Part shown: one piece after another, positions 1 to 11,310 of the stretch | How positions within the stretch are numbered: position 1 is the first letter of the stretch | How the letters are laid out: the number at the start of each line of letters is the position of its first letter | DNA from: Kiloniellaceae bacterium | GTDB lineage: Bacteria; Pseudomonadota; Alphaproteobacteria; Kiloniellales; Kiloniellaceae | Reading direction: 5' to 3' | NCBI GenBank assembly: GCA_021776195.1 | Contig: JAJFGK010000075.1 | Coordinates: 1-64,000 of the forward strand | DNA length: 64,000 nucleotides | The notes under the pieces: model-generated | What the model saw: only the letters and a program-made list of their open reading frames with translations | Database searches by the model: none | What the model was told of the DNA's origin: nothing | Made by a program: the position numbers and the translations under genes

Positions 1-744
1 TCGATGAAGTTGAAGGCCGAAAAGCGCGGCGACCGCTATGTCCTGAACGGGACCAAGATGTGGATTACCAACTGCGACGAGGCCAATGTCCTGGTGGTCT
101 ATGCCAAGACCGACCCGGCGGCGGGCTCGCGCGGCATCAGCACATTCCTGGTGGAGAAGGGTTTCGCCGGATTTTCGATCGGCCAGAAGCTCGACAAGCT
201 CGGCATGCGCGGGTCGCCGACCGGCGAGCTTCGGTTCGACGACTGCGAGGTGCCGGCGGAAAATCTGCTGGGCGAGGAGGGCCGGGGCGTCAACGTGCTG
301 ATGAGCGGCTTGGACTACGAACGCGTGGTGCTGGCGGCGGGACCGCTGGGCATCATGCAGGCGGCGATGGACCTGATCGTTCCCTATGTCCATCAGCGCG
401 AGCAGTTCGGCCAGCCGATCGGCGAGTTTCAACTGATGCAGGGCAAGCTCGCCGACCTCTACACCACGATGAACGCGGCCAAGGCCTACGTCTACACCGT
501 GGCCAAGGCCTGCGATCGCGGCGAGACGACGCGCAAGGATGCCGCCGGCGCGATTCTCTATGCCGCCGAGAAGGCGACCTGGATGGCTCTGGAGGCCATT
601 CAATGCCTGGGCGGCACCGGCTACATCAACGATACCCCGACCGGTCGCCTGCTGCGCGACGCCAAGCTCTATGAGATCGGCGCCGGCACGTCGGAAATCC
701 GGCGCATGCTGATTGGCCGCGAACTTTTCAAGGAAACCGCATAG
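1..744 (+). CDS. Isovaleryl-CoA dehydrogenase, C-terminal part (5' end outside window)
   Basis: This is the last 247 or so residues of an FAD-dependent acyl-CoA dehydrogenase that oxidises isovaleryl-CoA to 3-methylcrotonyl-CoA in leucine breakdown. The reading frame is open to the left edge, and the first Met in view lies inside the middle beta domain, so the gene is cut by the window. Two features favour isovaleryl-CoA dehydrogenase. The motif [16 protein letters not shown] puts a Glu at the helix-G position used as catalytic base in that enzyme. At the C-terminus, where most acyl-CoA dehydrogenases have the catalytic Glu in YEGT, this protein reads [12 protein letters not shown]. An RraA-like gene follows 12 bases later with its own ribosome binding site. 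Another branched-chain acyl-CoA dehydrogenase is possible but less likely. Confidence 0.9.
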   Translation, partial: SMKLKAEKRGDRYVLNGTKMWITNCDEANVLVVYAKTDPAAGSRGISTFLVEKGFAGFSIGQKLDKLGMRGSPTGELRFDDCEVPAENLLGEEGRGVNVLMSGLDYERVVLAAGPLGIMQAAMDLIVPYVHQREQFGQPIGEFQLMQGKLADLYTTMNAAKAYVYTVAKACDRGETTRKDAAGAILYAAEKATWMALEAIQCLGGTGYINDTPTGRLLRDAKLYEIGAGTSEIRRMLIGRELFKETA

Positions 745-756
745 GAGAGACTGCTT

Positions 757-1491
757 ATGTCCGGTGAGGTCGAGGTCGGCGACGACATCCTCGAGGCGCT
801 ACGTGGCATCTCCGCGGCCACGGTCTCGATGCAGTTGATCAAACGCGGCATCCGCCGCTGCGCCATGGTCGGGCCGCGTCCCTTCCTGGGCTGGTCGGGC
901 CAGCGCATCGTCGGTCCGGCCTATACCATGCGGTTCCTGCCGATGCGTGAAGACCTGTCCAGCCTCGAGGGTTACGCAAAGCCGGGGTCGATCCGCGATG
1001 CCATCGAAGCCATGCCGGCGGGCCAAGTGGTGGTCATGGCGACCCGCGGCGAGCAGGGCTGTGGCACTCTGGGCGATATTCTGGCGACACGCCTTAAAAG
1101 GCGCGGCGCCCAGGCTGTCGTCTCCGATGGGCCGATGCGCGACGTCGAGGGCATCGACCCGCTGGGCTTGCCGGTCTTCTGCAGCGGCGCGGCGGCGCTG
1201 CCCTCGATCGCCAGGCATTGGTTCGCCGACTGGCAGTTGCCGGTCGCCTGCGGTGGGGTCACGGTGATCCCCGGCGATATCATTGTCGCCGACCGCGACG
1301 GGGCCGTGGTGCTGCCACGGGCCCTGGCCGCCGAGGTCGCCGAGGCGGCGCCCGGCCAGGAGCACTTCGAGTCCTTTGCCCTGGCCAAGGTGGCGGCGGG
1401 GGCATCGGTGGCTGGACTCTATCCGCCGAACGCGGAGACGCAGCAGGAATATGAACGTTGGCGCGAGGCCGGCGAACCGCCAATCGAGTAG
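757..1491 (+). CDS. RraA family protein (HMG/CHA aldolase-like)
   Basis: This 244-residue protein belongs to the RraA/demethylmenaquinone-methyltransferase-like fold. Members include 4-hydroxy-4-methyl-2-oxoglutarate aldolases and a ribonuclease E inhibitor. The metal and substrate signature is visible as GTLGDILATRLKRRG (about 103-117) followed by SDGPMRD (123-129); a second conserved stretch, PGDIIVADRDG, lies near residue 175. The length matches the longer RraA-like group annotated as ribonuclease activity regulators rather than the 160-residue E. coli RraA. A GGAGAG ribosome binding site overlaps the end of the preceding dehydrogenase gene, so the two are probably co-transcribed. Next to a leucine-pathway enzyme, an aldolase or decarboxylase acting on a branched hydroxy acid is more plausible than RNase control, but the substrate cannot be read from the sequence. 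Confidence 0.82.
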   Translation: MSGEVEVGDDILEALRGISAATVSMQLIKRGIRRCAMVGPRPFLGWSGQRIVGPAYTMRFLPMREDLSSLEGYAKPGSIRDAIEAMPAGQVVVMATRGEQGCGTLGDILATRLKRRGAQAVVSDGPMRDVEGIDPLGLPVFCSGAAALPSIARHWFADWQLPVACGGVTVIPGDIIVADRDGAVVLPRALAAEVAEAAPGQEHFESFALAKVAAGASVAGLYPPNAETQQEYERWREAGEPPIE

Positions 1492-1667
1492 GCGCGGTCT
1501 TGCAATTCGGGACCGCATGTGAGAAGTCCGGCGCCCTTGCTCCGTGGGGGCGAGCGGCGATGGGGCCAGGGTGACTTACCCGGTCTCGCGGCGGGTTTTC
1601 AGGTCGAGTGCCGCCTGGTCGCGAGGCCTTCGGGCATCGTCAGCAGTGAAACCAAAAGGGGATCAAA

Positions 1668-2348
1668 GTGGCGAGCGTATTGATTACCGGAGCCAACCGG
1701 GGGATCGGGCTGGCGCTGGCACAAGGCTATGCCCGCGATGGCTGGATGGTTCATGCCTGCTGCCGTCATCCGGACAAGTCCAAGAAATTGAAGGCCATTG
1801 GCGGGAACCTCACCTGTCACCGTCTTGACGTCACCGACGCGTTGCAGGTGGCCGGCCTGGCCCGTGGCCTGCGCGACGAAGCGATCGATGTCCTGATCAA
1901 CAACGCGGGCATATCCGGGCCTTCGTCGGATTTCGGGAAGACCGACTACGAGGCCTGGGCCGAGGTTTTCGCCGTCAACACGATGGCGCCGATGCGGCTG
2001 GCGGAGCAGTTCGCGGATCATCTGGCGCGCAGCGACCGCAAGGTGCTGGCCAACATCTCCAGCCGTCTCGGTTCGCTGACGGCCAACGATGACGGCGGGC
2101 GCTACCTCTACCGGTCTTCGAAGGGCGCGCTCAACATGGTGGGAAAATCGCTGTCCATCGATCTGGCCGACCGCGGCATCGTTGTCCTGCAATTGCATCC
2201 CGGTTGGGTTCGGACCGACATGGGGGGCGAGGAGGCGCCGGTGTCGTCCACGGAAGCGGCCGCCGGCCTGCGCGGTGTCATCGCCGGGGCGACCGTCGCC
2301 GAGACTGGCCGGTTCTTCAATTACGATGGCGCCGAGATCCCCTGGTAG
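1668..2348 (+). CDS. Short-chain dehydrogenase/reductase (SDR)
   Basis: This 226-residue classical SDR has the Rossmann nucleotide loop TGANRGIG (7-14), the NNAG motif (78-81), a catalytic Ser near 131 and the YRSSK active-site motif (Tyr148, Lys152). The short length and the [10 protein letters not shown] segment resemble the C-factor/sniffer-like carbonyl reductase group. The start is GTG at 1668, preceded by AAGGGGA at about 8 bases. The gene sits between two acyl-CoA dehydrogenase genes and ends 19 bases before the second, suggesting a catabolic operon. It probably reduces or oxidises a carbonyl or hydroxyl group with NAD(P)H; the substrate is unknown. Confidence 0.88.
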   Translation: MASVLITGANRGIGLALAQGYARDGWMVHACCRHPDKSKKLKAIGGNLTCHRLDVTDALQVAGLARGLRDEAIDVLINNAGISGPSSDFGKTDYEAWAEVFAVNTMAPMRLAEQFADHLARSDRKVLANISSRLGSLTANDDGGRYLYRSSKGALNMVGKSLSIDLADRGIVVLQLHPGWVRTDMGGEEAPVSSTEAAAGLRGVIAGATVAETGRFFNYDGAEIPW

Positions 2349-2367
2349 CGAACGGGAGTGCATCCCG

Positions 2368-3504
2368 ATGGAGCTGAGCGAAGAACATCGATTGGTCCAG
2401 GAGGCCGCGCGCGACTTCGCGCGCAATGAACTGGCGCCGCATTCCGCGGACTGGGACCGTGCCGGCGCCATCCCCAAAGAGATTCGCAAGGCCATGGGCG
2501 AGATGGGCTTCATGGGCATGCTGGTGCCCCCTGAGTTCGGCGGGGCCGGGCTCGACTATGTCGGCTATGTCCTGGCCGTCATCGAGGTGGCGGCGGGGGA
2601 CGGCGCCTGTTCGACCATCATGGCGGTGCACAATTCGGTCGCCTGCATGCCGTTGCTGCGCTTCGGCAGCGCCGAACAGAAGGACCGCTTTCTCAAGCCC
2701 ATGTCCACCGGGGCGCTGCTTGGCGCCTTCTGCCTGACCGAGCCCGGCGTCGGCTCCGATGCCGGCGGGATCAAGACCCGGGCGCGGCGCGAGGGCAACC
2801 GCTTTGTGCTGAATGGGGTGAAGCAGTTTATCACCTCGGGCAGTTCCGCGGATCTCGCCATCGTCTTTGCGGTCACTGATCCGGCGCGCGGCAAGAAGGG
2901 GATCTCCGCCTTTCTGGTGCCGACCGATACCCCAGGCTACAGCGTGGCCACGGTGGAAAAGAAGATGGGCCAACGGGCCTCCGATACCTGTCAGATCGTG
3001 CTGGAGAACCTGATCTTGACCCCCGACCTGCTGCTCGGGGAAGAGGGCGAGGGCTACCGGATCGCGCTCGCCAACCTTGAGGGCGGGCGGGTCGGTGTCG
3101 CGGCCCAGGCGCTGGGCATGGCCCGTGCGGCCTATGAGGCGGCCCTGGCCTATGCCAAGGAACGCGAAACTTTTGGCAAGGCGATCATCGATCATCAGGC
3201 CATAGGCTTTCGGCTCGCCGATATGGCGACGCAGTTGAAGGCCGCCGAACTTCTCGTGCTCGAGGCGGCACGCCTGAAGGATACCGGGGCCGACTGCATG
3301 ACCGCCGCGTCGATGGCCAAGCTTTTTGCCACGGAAATGGCGGAAAAGGTCGCCTCCGACGCCATTCAGATCCACGGCGGCTATGGCTATTTGGCCGACT
3401 ATCCGGTCGAGCAGATCTACCGCGACGTCCGGGCCTGCCAGATTTACGAGGGCACATCCGAGGTGCAGCGAATGGTGATCTGCCGAAGCCTGGCCAAAGC
3501 CTGA
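2368..3504 (+). CDS. Acyl-CoA dehydrogenase (isobutyryl/short-chain type)
   Basis: This 378-residue FAD-dependent acyl-CoA dehydrogenase introduces a trans double bond into a short or branched acyl-CoA and passes electrons to ETF. It has the three standard domains: an N-terminal helical domain, a beta domain with [12 protein letters not shown] and KQFITSGS, and a C-terminal helical domain ending in YEGTSEVQR, whose Glu (about 361) is the catalytic base. The segments resemble ACAD8/MmgC-like isobutyryl-CoA dehydrogenases, which fits valine breakdown beside the isovaleryl enzyme. I chose ATG 2368, with a short purine stretch upstream and the usual [18 protein letters not shown] beginning; the frame is open further upstream but overlaps the SDR gene. 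The frame then runs uninterrupted to TGA at 3504. Confidence 0.9.
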   Translation: MELSEEHRLVQEAARDFARNELAPHSADWDRAGAIPKEIRKAMGEMGFMGMLVPPEFGGAGLDYVGYVLAVIEVAAGDGACSTIMAVHNSVACMPLLRFGSAEQKDRFLKPMSTGALLGAFCLTEPGVGSDAGGIKTRARREGNRFVLNGVKQFITSGSSADLAIVFAVTDPARGKKGISAFLVPTDTPGYSVATVEKKMGQRASDTCQIVLENLILTPDLLLGEEGEGYRIALANLEGGRVGVAAQALGMARAAYEAALAYAKERETFGKAIIDHQAIGFRLADMATQLKAAELLVLEAARLKDTGADCMTAASMAKLFATEMAEKVASDAIQIHGGYGYLADYPVEQIYRDVRACQIYEGTSEVQRMVICRSLAKA

Positions 3505-3650
3505 TCGACGGTCATGGGAGGTCGAATCCGCCGATTTTTGTCGGTGAGAGCCTGTTTTTGGAGGCCCGGTTGGCTCGAGCGGTTGAATGACAGGTTAAAA
3601 AAGCGTGGATGGTAAGCCCTTAAATTTCAACTGATTCTCGCCTCAAATGC

Positions 3651-3679
3651 TTGCCAGGGAACGCAAAACTCGCTATACC
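3651..3679 (+). promoter_or_regulatory. Sigma70-type promoter for the OmpA-family gene
   Basis: TTGCCA at 3651-3656 and TATACC at 3674-3679 are separated by 17 bases. They lie about 80 bases before the OmpA-family start, in the only intergenic gap upstream of that gene. The match is to the generic sigma70 consensus; I have no transcription data. Confidence 0.55.
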
Positions 3680-3758
3680 GGCCTCTGTTGTGCCCGACTC
3701 GGTGTCGTGTCGGGTCGATTTGTCCCCTGCAGGGGTCATGTCATCTGGGGGAGCCAAG

Positions 3759-4712
3759 ATGAATTTCAAGAGTCTAGTGATTGCGTCGGTGTTCGCCGCG
3801 ACGGCGAGCTTGGTGTCGATGCCGGCAAGCGCCTTGGTGTTCAATGCCGACCATAACAATGTGTTCGTGGCGCCCTTCGGCTCGCTCTTCGACACCCGTA
3901 CGGAAGATCAGGCGGCGCTCGATGCCACCGGGTCGACGGCTTTCAACATGGCGTTGAACGAGGGCTATATCGAGCTCTCCGACGACCGCAGCGATGCCTG
4001 GACCGAACCCAACTGGGACTTCAACGACGGCGAGCTCTTCAAATGGAAGGCCCGTTCCGCCGCGCGTAACGTCAACGTCCTGGCCGAGAACTCCAAGGAC
4101 CGCGATCTCAGCGACGCCCAGCGCGCCGAGTTTGATGCGGCCGCCGAGCGCATGCACCGCGCCTTCGAGCGGGGTGGCCGTTTCGAGGCTCCCAAGGACG
4201 CGGCGACCGCCCAGGTCAAATACGACTGCTGGATGGAAGCGGCCGAAGAAGGTCGTGCGGACGACGCGGCGGCCTGCAAGCAGGCCTTTGAAGATGCCAT
4301 GAACGAGGTCGAGCACTTTGCCAACTATCAGTTGACCGAGGTGGTCTACTTCGAGCGCGAGCAGGCCGCGGCAGCGCCAGCGCCGCGTTCCTTCTTGGTT
4401 TACTTCGACTTCGACAAGTCCGACATTCGCCCCGAGGGCGACCGGATCATCGCCGAGGTTATCGAAGTCGCCAGTGCCGACGAGAGCCTGACCATCAAGG
4501 TGGTGGGCCATGCCGATACCTCCGGCGCGGTCGACTACAATCAGGCGCTTTCCGAGCGGCGCACCAACGGCGTCATCGGCGCCCTGATCGACGGCGGCGT
4601 CAATCGTGCCCGCATCGTCGGCGAGGGTGTCGGCGAGACCGCTCCGCTGGTTTCGACCGGCGACGGTGTCCGCGAGCAGGGCAACCGCGTCGCGGAGATC
4701 GATCTCTTCTGA
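3759..4712 (+). CDS. OmpA-family outer membrane/peptidoglycan-associated protein
   Basis: This 317-residue secreted protein has a Sec signal peptide (basic start MNFK, hydrophobic core, ASA cleavage box near residue 24). It also has a middle region without recognisable domains, rich in acidic residues and aromatics. The C-terminal OmpA-like domain starts near YFDFDKSDIRPEG and continues through VVGHADTSG and LSERRTNGV, the core of peptidoglycan-binding OmpA domains. The segment RVAEIDLF at the end matches the usual RRVEI strand. It probably links outer membrane and cell wall. The start at 3759 is chosen for the signal peptide and for the CTGGGGGAG site just upstream. A strong promoter precedes the gene and a strong terminator follows it, so it appears to be a single-gene unit. 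Confidence 0.87.
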   Translation: MNFKSLVIASVFAATASLVSMPASALVFNADHNNVFVAPFGSLFDTRTEDQAALDATGSTAFNMALNEGYIELSDDRSDAWTEPNWDFNDGELFKWKARSAARNVNVLAENSKDRDLSDAQRAEFDAAAERMHRAFERGGRFEAPKDAATAQVKYDCWMEAAEEGRADDAAACKQAFEDAMNEVEHFANYQLTEVVYFEREQAAAAPAPRSFLVYFDFDKSDIRPEGDRIIAEVIEVASADESLTIKVVGHADTSGAVDYNQALSERRTNGVIGALIDGGVNRARIVGEGVGETAPLVSTGDGVREQGNRVAEIDLF

Positions 4713-4740
4713 TCCTTCCCACGACCACAACGTTTTGAAG

Positions 4741-4770
4741 ACCCCCGCGCCCTCGGCGCGGGGGTTTTTC
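4741..4770 (+). terminator. Rho-independent terminator after the OmpA-family gene
   Basis: A perfect GC-rich stem, ACCCCCGCGCC paired with GGCGCGGGGGT around a CTC loop, is followed directly by a T-run (TTTTC). It lies 29 bases after the OmpA-family stop codon and 56 bases before recO. Confidence 0.9.
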
Positions 4771-4825
4771 TTTGCTATAACCGCGCCCTAGGGCACTTCT
4801 GGCGCAACCTTACGAGTGCAGCCCC

Positions 4826-5542
4826 ATGAAATGGTCGGACGAGGGAATAGTTCTCGGCGCCAAGGCGCACGGCGAAGCCGCGCTCGTGGTCCAGCTGCTG
4901 ACCCGCGAGCACGGACGCCACGCGGGCCTGGTTCACGGCGGGCAATCGTCGCGCGCGAGGGCGCTCTACCAGCCGGGTAATCGCGTCACCGCCGATTGGA
5001 GCGCCCGCCTAGCCGATCATCTCGGCTCCTTTCGCTGCGAATTGCTCGAAAGCACAGGCGCGCGACTTCTGGACGCGGGCGACCGCTTAACCGCCTTGAG
5101 CGCCGCGGCGGCCGTGCTGAACGCGGTGCTGCCCGAACGCGAACCCCACCCGGCCTGCTTCGAAGGCTTCCTGGCCCTGCTGGCGGCGCTTGAAGGGGAG
5201 CACTGGGGCGAGGTCATGACGGGCTGGGAACTGGCCCTCTTGACCGAGCTCGGATTCGGTCTCGACCTCAAGCACTGCGCGGCCGGCGGCGACGCAAGTC
5301 AGTTGATCTATGTGAGCCCGAAATCGGGACGCGCGGTTTCGCGCGACGCCGGTGAGCCCTACAAGGACCGCCTGCTGCTCCTGCCGGGATTCCTTGTCGG
5401 GCGCGGCGGCGGGGGCGCCGAAGAGGTGGCCCAAGGTCTTCGCCTCACCGGCCATTTCCTCGCCAAGTACCTGTTTCATCCCCACGACAAGGACCTGCCG
5501 GCGGCGCGGGTCCGCCTGGCCGAGCGCCTGAGAGTGTCCTGA
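4826..5542 (+). CDS. recO: DNA repair protein RecO
   Basis: RecO is the mediator that, with RecR, loads RecA onto SSB-coated single-stranded DNA in the RecFOR gap-repair pathway and also anneals DNA strands. The 238-residue product has the typical OB-fold start MKWSDEGIVLGAKAHGEA, then LLTREHGRHAGLVHG, and a helical C-terminal half with LELALLTELGFGLDL-type sequence. The C-terminal HPHDKDLPAAR segment is typical of alphaproteobacterial members. Alphaproteobacterial RecO usually lacks the full zinc-ribbon cysteines, as here. It follows a strong terminator and therefore must have its own promoter in the 4771-4825 gap. Confidence 0.92.
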   Translation: MKWSDEGIVLGAKAHGEAALVVQLLTREHGRHAGLVHGGQSSRARALYQPGNRVTADWSARLADHLGSFRCELLESTGARLLDAGDRLTALSAAAAVLNAVLPEREPHPACFEGFLALLAALEGEHWGEVMTGWELALLTELGFGLDLKHCAAGGDASQLIYVSPKSGRAVSRDAGEPYKDRLLLLPGFLVGRGGGGAEEVAQGLRLTGHFLAKYLFHPHDKDLPAARVRLAERLRVS

Positions 5543-5623
5543 TTCCCTGCTTGTCTGGCTGTCCGGCCGCGTCCGACCGTGATAGGGTCGCCGTGGCTGT
5601 CCGCAGTTGGGAGAAGTGACCGA

Positions 5624-6292
5624 ATGACATCGCCGAACGCCGCCGCCAGAAGGCCTGATGGATCAGCGCCAAGCTCGGAATCGCACCGGGTAATCAGCCA
5701 TGAGCAGCTCGACGCGCTCTATGGCGAGCCGGTGCCGCGGTCCATCACCAAGGAAATCGACTACATCTCGGCGCACTACGCGGCCTTCATCGAAAAGGCG
5801 CCCTTTGTGATCGTCGCCACCAGCGGCCCCGAGGGTCTGGACTGCTCGCCCCGGGGCGATCCGCCGGGCTTCGTGCGGGTGGTCGATGAAAAAACCGTGA
5901 TGATCCCCGATCGCCGCGGCAACGGCCGCATCGATTCGCTGCGCAATCTGATCGAGGACCCGCGCATCTCGCTCCTGTTCCTGATCCCCGGCGTCGGCGA
6001 GACCCTGCGGATCAACGGGCGGGCTGAAATCGTCGTCGATCCCCTGCTCTGCGAATCCTTCACGATGCAGCGCAAGGTGCCCAAAAGCGTGCTGGTGGTG
6101 ACGGCCGAGCGCGTCTACTTCCAATGCCCCAAGGCCCTGGCGCGGTCGCGGCTGTGGAGCGCGGAAGCGCAGATCGAACGCTCCGAGCTGCCGAGCACCG
6201 GCGAGATGATCGAGGCCCTGTCGCAGGACGATTTCGATGGTGCTGCCTACGACCGCGGCTATCCCGAGCATATGAAGAAGTCGATCTATTGA
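5624..6292 (+). CDS. Pyridoxamine 5'-phosphate oxidase-family FMN-binding protein
   Basis: This 222-residue split-barrel protein resembles the MSMEG_1061-type group of PPOX flavoproteins. Visible features are the barrel strands APFVIVATSGPEGLDCSPRGD and VMIPDRRGNGRIDSLRNLIEDPRI, the latter being the classic FMN-contact and dimer region. Next comes LLFLIPGVGETLRINGRAEIV, and the C-terminal segment carries YFQCPKALARSRLW. The family includes flavin- or F420-dependent reductases of uncertain physiological substrate. I chose ATG 5624, with GGGAGAAG about 10 bases upstream, over an earlier ATG at 5579 because the extra residues are low-complexity and no ribosome site fits. It is followed 46 bases later by a TPR protein in the same direction. 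Confidence 0.8.
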   Translation: MTSPNAAARRPDGSAPSSESHRVISHEQLDALYGEPVPRSITKEIDYISAHYAAFIEKAPFVIVATSGPEGLDCSPRGDPPGFVRVVDEKTVMIPDRRGNGRIDSLRNLIEDPRISLLFLIPGVGETLRINGRAEIVVDPLLCESFTMQRKVPKSVLVVTAERVYFQCPKALARSRLWSAEAQIERSELPSTGEMIEALSQDDFDGAAYDRGYPEHMKKSIY

Positions 6293-6338
6293 AGCCCAAG
6301 GCCTGAGAGGGGCGAGTAGGACAGGGAGGGACGGTCCA

Positions 6339-8012
6339 ATGAGCGACTACTACGATCTGGGACGCCACGGCCGTCCCGTGTCGACGACCTCCGCCGAGGC
6401 GCAGCGCTGGTTCGATCGCGGTCTGGTCTGGTGTTACGGTTTCAACCATGAGGAATCGGTGCGTTGTTTCGAGCAGGCCGCCGCCCTCGATCCCGACTGT
6501 GCCATGGCCCAGTGGGGCATCGCCTATGCCGTCGGCCCGAACTACAACCTGCCCTGGGAAGCCTTCGACGAGGTCGGTCGGGCGGAGACTCTGGGGCGGG
6601 CCTATGAGGCGACAAAGCGCGCTCTTGCCCTGGCCCCGGCCGCTTCCGCGGTCGAGCGGGGCCTGATCGAGTCCCTGGCCTTTCGTTACCCCACGGCGGT
6701 TCCGGACCCCGAAGCCGGCGAGAACTGCGATATCTGGAACGACGCCTACGCCGACGCCATGCGCGAGGTCCACCGCAGGTTCCCCGACGACTGGGACGTC
6801 GCGGCGCTGTTCGCCGAGGCATTGATGAATCGCACGCCCTGGGCGCTCTGGAACCTGCAGACCGGCGAGCCGGCCGAAGGCGCCGACACCCTGGAGGCCA
6901 TGACCGTGCTCGAGACGGCGTTGCGCCAGGTCGAGGAGACCGGCGCCGATCCCCACCCGGGACTGCTGCACATGCACATCCATCTGATGGAAATGTCGCC
7001 CCATCCCGAGCGCGCCCTGCGCAGCGCCGACGCCCTGCGCGGCCTGGTGCCCGACGCCGGCCACCTGCAGCACATGCCGACCCACATCGACGTGCTTTGC
7101 GGGCTCTACAGCAACGTCGTGACCTCGAACTCAGAGGCGATCGTCGCCGACCGCAAGTTCCTCAAGCGCCAGGGCGCCTTGAACTTCTACTCGCTCTATC
7201 GCTGCCACGACTATCACTTCAAGCTCTATGGCGCGATGTTCCTCGGCCAGATGAAGCCGGCCCTGGAGGCCGCCGATGAGATGATCGAGACCCTGCCCGA
7301 GGAACTTCTGCGGGTGACGGTGCCGCCCATGGCCGATTGGGCCGAGGGCTTTGTCCCGATGAAGCTGCATGTCCTGATTCGCTTCGGGCGCTGGCGCGAG
7401 ATCCTCGACCAGCCCCTGCCGGCGGACCAAGAGCTCTATTGCGCCACCACGGCGATGCTGCACTACGCCAAGGGTGTCGCGCTGGCGGCCAGCGGCCAGG
7501 TCGCCCCGGCCGAGGAACAGCAGGCGCTCTTCGCGGCCGCCCTGGCACGGGTGCCCGAGAGCCGCATGGTCTTCAACAATAGCTGCCGGGATATTTTGGC
7601 GGTTGCCGACGCGATGCTGGCCGGCGAGATCGAGTATCGCAAGGCCAACCACGAGGCCGCCTTCGCGCATCTGCGCCGGGCGGTCGAGCTTGACGATTCG
7701 TTGCCCTACGACGAGCCCTGGGCCTGGATGCAGCCGGCCCGCCATGCCCTGGGGGCGCTGCTGCTGGAGCAGAACCGGGTGGAGGAGGCCGAGGCGGTCT
7801 ACCGCGCCGATCTGGGCTTCGACGACACCCTGAGCCGGCCCTCGCAGCATCCCGAGAACGTCTGGTCCCTGCACGGCTACCTGGAATGCCTGAACCGCCT
7901 GGGCAAGACCGCCGAGGCGACCATGATCGCGCCGCGTCTGGAACTGGCCCAGGCCCGTGCCGACGTGCCGATCCAGGCCTCCTGCTACTGCCGTATGCAG
8001 CGGGCCTCGTGA
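6339..8012 (+). CDS. Tetratricopeptide-repeat protein of unknown function
   Basis: This 557-residue soluble protein has no signal peptide or membrane segment. Helical TPR-like units are visible at both ends: AQRWFDRGLVWCYGFNHEESVRCFEQAAALDPDCAMAQWGI near the N-terminus, and AFAHLRRAVELDDSLPYDEP and LLEQNRVEEAEAVYRADLGF near the C-terminus. Between them lies a conserved His- and Met-rich stretch, GLLHMHIHLMEMSPHPERAL and HLQHMPTHIDVLCG (about 207-255). Its HxH and HxxTH patterns would suit metal binding; that is my inference. Close homologues occur widely in proteobacteria as uncharacterised TPR proteins. It ends 57 bases before the converging glnS gene. Confidence 0.78.
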   Translation: MSDYYDLGRHGRPVSTTSAEAQRWFDRGLVWCYGFNHEESVRCFEQAAALDPDCAMAQWGIAYAVGPNYNLPWEAFDEVGRAETLGRAYEATKRALALAPAASAVERGLIESLAFRYPTAVPDPEAGENCDIWNDAYADAMREVHRRFPDDWDVAALFAEALMNRTPWALWNLQTGEPAEGADTLEAMTVLETALRQVEETGADPHPGLLHMHIHLMEMSPHPERALRSADALRGLVPDAGHLQHMPTHIDVLCGLYSNVVTSNSEAIVADRKFLKRQGALNFYSLYRCHDYHFKLYGAMFLGQMKPALEAADEMIETLPEELLRVTVPPMADWAEGFVPMKLHVLIRFGRWREILDQPLPADQELYCATTAMLHYAKGVALAASGQVAPAEEQQALFAAALARVPESRMVFNNSCRDILAVADAMLAGEIEYRKANHEAAFAHLRRAVELDDSLPYDEPWAWMQPARHALGALLLEQNRVEEAEAVYRADLGFDDTLSRPSQHPENVWSLHGYLECLNRLGKTAEATMIAPRLELAQARADVPIQASCYCRMQRAS

Positions 8013-8068
8013 ATAGGGGCGGGTAGTCGGGGACGCAGAGCTATTTCCCCTCGCCCCCCGCTGGCTAG

Positions 8069-9751
<1,683 letters not shown>

Positions 9752-9993
9752 GGCGTGGCCCTGATGAAGACTGTGGCTCGGGGCCACTCTCTGCCAGAAT
9801 TCCGGGGCAGAGCCAACTCCCCTTGTGGCGTGGCGACAAGCGGCACGACCCGGATCGCCTGATCCGAGGTCGGACCCGGGTCCGGCCCTGGTCGAGGGTT
9901 GTGTCTTGCGGTGGCCCGACGCAACTGCTGCAATCGTCCCTTCAAGTGGTCCTTGGTGGCCGGTCCGACGACCAGACAAGGGGATATCAACCC

Positions 9994-11118
9994 ATGCTCC
10001 GCTCAACTGTCGCCCTTCTTGCTCTCCTGACCGCAATCCAGTCCGCCAGCGCCGCTGACATTCACGCCACCCGGCACTATGACCTGCGCGTCGTGACCGT
10101 GGCCGAGGGCCTGGAGCACCCCTGGGGCCTGGCCTTCCTGCCCGACGGCACGATGATCGTGACCGAGCGCGAGGGCCGGGTCCGCCTCGTCGCGCCGGAC
10201 GAAAAACTGTCCGCGCCGTTGGCGGGCCTGCCCAAAGTCTACGCGAGCGGCCAGGGCGGCATGCTGGATGTCGCCCTCGATCCCGACTTCGCGGGCAATA
10301 ACCTGGTCTACCTTTCCTATGCCGAGCCGGGACCCGGCGGGGCCGGCACCGCCGTGGCCCGGGCGCGCCTCGACCGGGCGGGCCACCGGCTGGAGGAACT
10401 GACGGTTCTCTTCCGTCAGCTGCCCAAGAGTTCCGGTGGGCGTCATTTCGGCGGGCGCCTGGTCTTCGCGCGCGACGGCCGGCTTTTCGTCACGGTCGGC
10501 GATCGCGGCGAGCGCGAACGGGTCCAGGACCCCTCGGTAAATCGTGGCCAGGTGGTGCGGATCGAAACCGATGGTGCGATCCCCCCGGACAACCCCTTTG
10601 TCGGTCAGGCGGGTTTCCGGCCCGAGATCTGGTCATACGGCCATCGCAACCCCCAGGGCGCGGCGCTGCACCCGGAGACCGGCGAGCTCTGGCTCCACGA
10701 GCACGGCGCGCGCGGCGGCGACGAGGTCAACGTCGCCCGGCCCGGACGCAACTACGGCTGGCCGGTCATCGCCTATGGGCGGCACTATTCCGGCGCCAAG
10801 ATCGGCGTCGGGACCGAAAAGGCGGGGATGGAACAGCCGCTCCACTACTGGGACCCCTCCATCGCACCCTCGGGCATGGCCTTCTACACCGGCAACGTCT
10901 TCCCCCTGTGGCGCGGCAATCTGCTGGTCGGTGCCTTGGGGTTCGAGCTGGTCGCCCGGCTGGTGCTGGAGGGCGAGAAGGTGGTCGAGGAGGAGCGCAT
11001 CCTGGCGGACCTCGACGAGCGCATCCGGGACGTCCGCCAGGGTCCCGACGGCTATCTCTACCTGCTGACCGACGACGACGACGGCCGCATCCTGCGCCTC
11101 GAGCCGGCCGAGCGCTGA
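9994..11118 (+). CDS. Secreted PQQ-dependent aldose sugar dehydrogenase family protein
   Basis: This 374-residue periplasmic protein has a Sec signal peptide ([20 protein letters not shown]) and a six-bladed beta-propeller of the soluble glucose/aldose dehydrogenase (YliI/GdhB) family. Family hallmarks are [94 protein letters not shown] and NYGWPVI. The conserved His in the second motif and the Arg-rich loop are the PQQ-site positions in characterised members. It would oxidise aldoses to lactones and feed electrons to the periplasmic chain. The start at 9994 is set by the signal peptide. It diverges from glnS and is the last normal-composition gene before the TIR island. Confidence 0.88.
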   Translation: MLRSTVALLALLTAIQSASAADIHATRHYDLRVVTVAEGLEHPWGLAFLPDGTMIVTEREGRVRLVAPDEKLSAPLAGLPKVYASGQGGMLDVALDPDFAGNNLVYLSYAEPGPGGAGTAVARARLDRAGHRLEELTVLFRQLPKSSGGRHFGGRLVFARDGRLFVTVGDRGERERVQDPSVNRGQVVRIETDGAIPPDNPFVGQAGFRPEIWSYGHRNPQGAALHPETGELWLHEHGARGGDEVNVARPGRNYGWPVIAYGRHYSGAKIGVGTEKAGMEQPLHYWDPSIAPSGMAFYTGNVFPLWRGNLLVGALGFELVARLVLEGEKVVEEERILADLDERIRDVRQGPDGYLYLLTDDDDGRILRLEPAER

Positions 11119-11269
11119 GGAATGTGATCAAATTAGGCTGGACTCGCGACGGTTGGCCGCCTGTGATATATCCGAAAGCAACTGTGAGTGGTTGTCTGAG
11201 TAGTAGCACGTGAGGCAAGGGTCTACCTGATTGTGTGGGGAAGGTCGGTGCAGGTTCTCTTTGAAGAGG

Positions 11270-11279
11270 ATTGGCCAAT
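11270..11279 (+). promoter_or_regulatory. Short palindrome upstream of the TIR gene
   Basis: ATTGGCCAAT is a perfect 10-base palindrome that ends 31 bases before the TIR-gene start codon. It could be an operator half-site pair, but a 10-base palindrome can arise by chance and no matching copy was found near the second gene. Confidence 0.2.
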
Positions 11280-11310
11280 ACTATGCTAAGCGCGTCGGGA
11301 GAATGTTTTT

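Noticed and set aside
4741..4770. Terminator as part of a riboswitch for recO
   Set aside because: The hairpin directly follows the OmpA-family stop codon and no conserved aptamer-like structure is visible around it.
9825..9993. Upstream extension of the sugar dehydrogenase reading frame
   Set aside because: It precedes the signal peptide, overlaps the glnS leader and has no family similarity.
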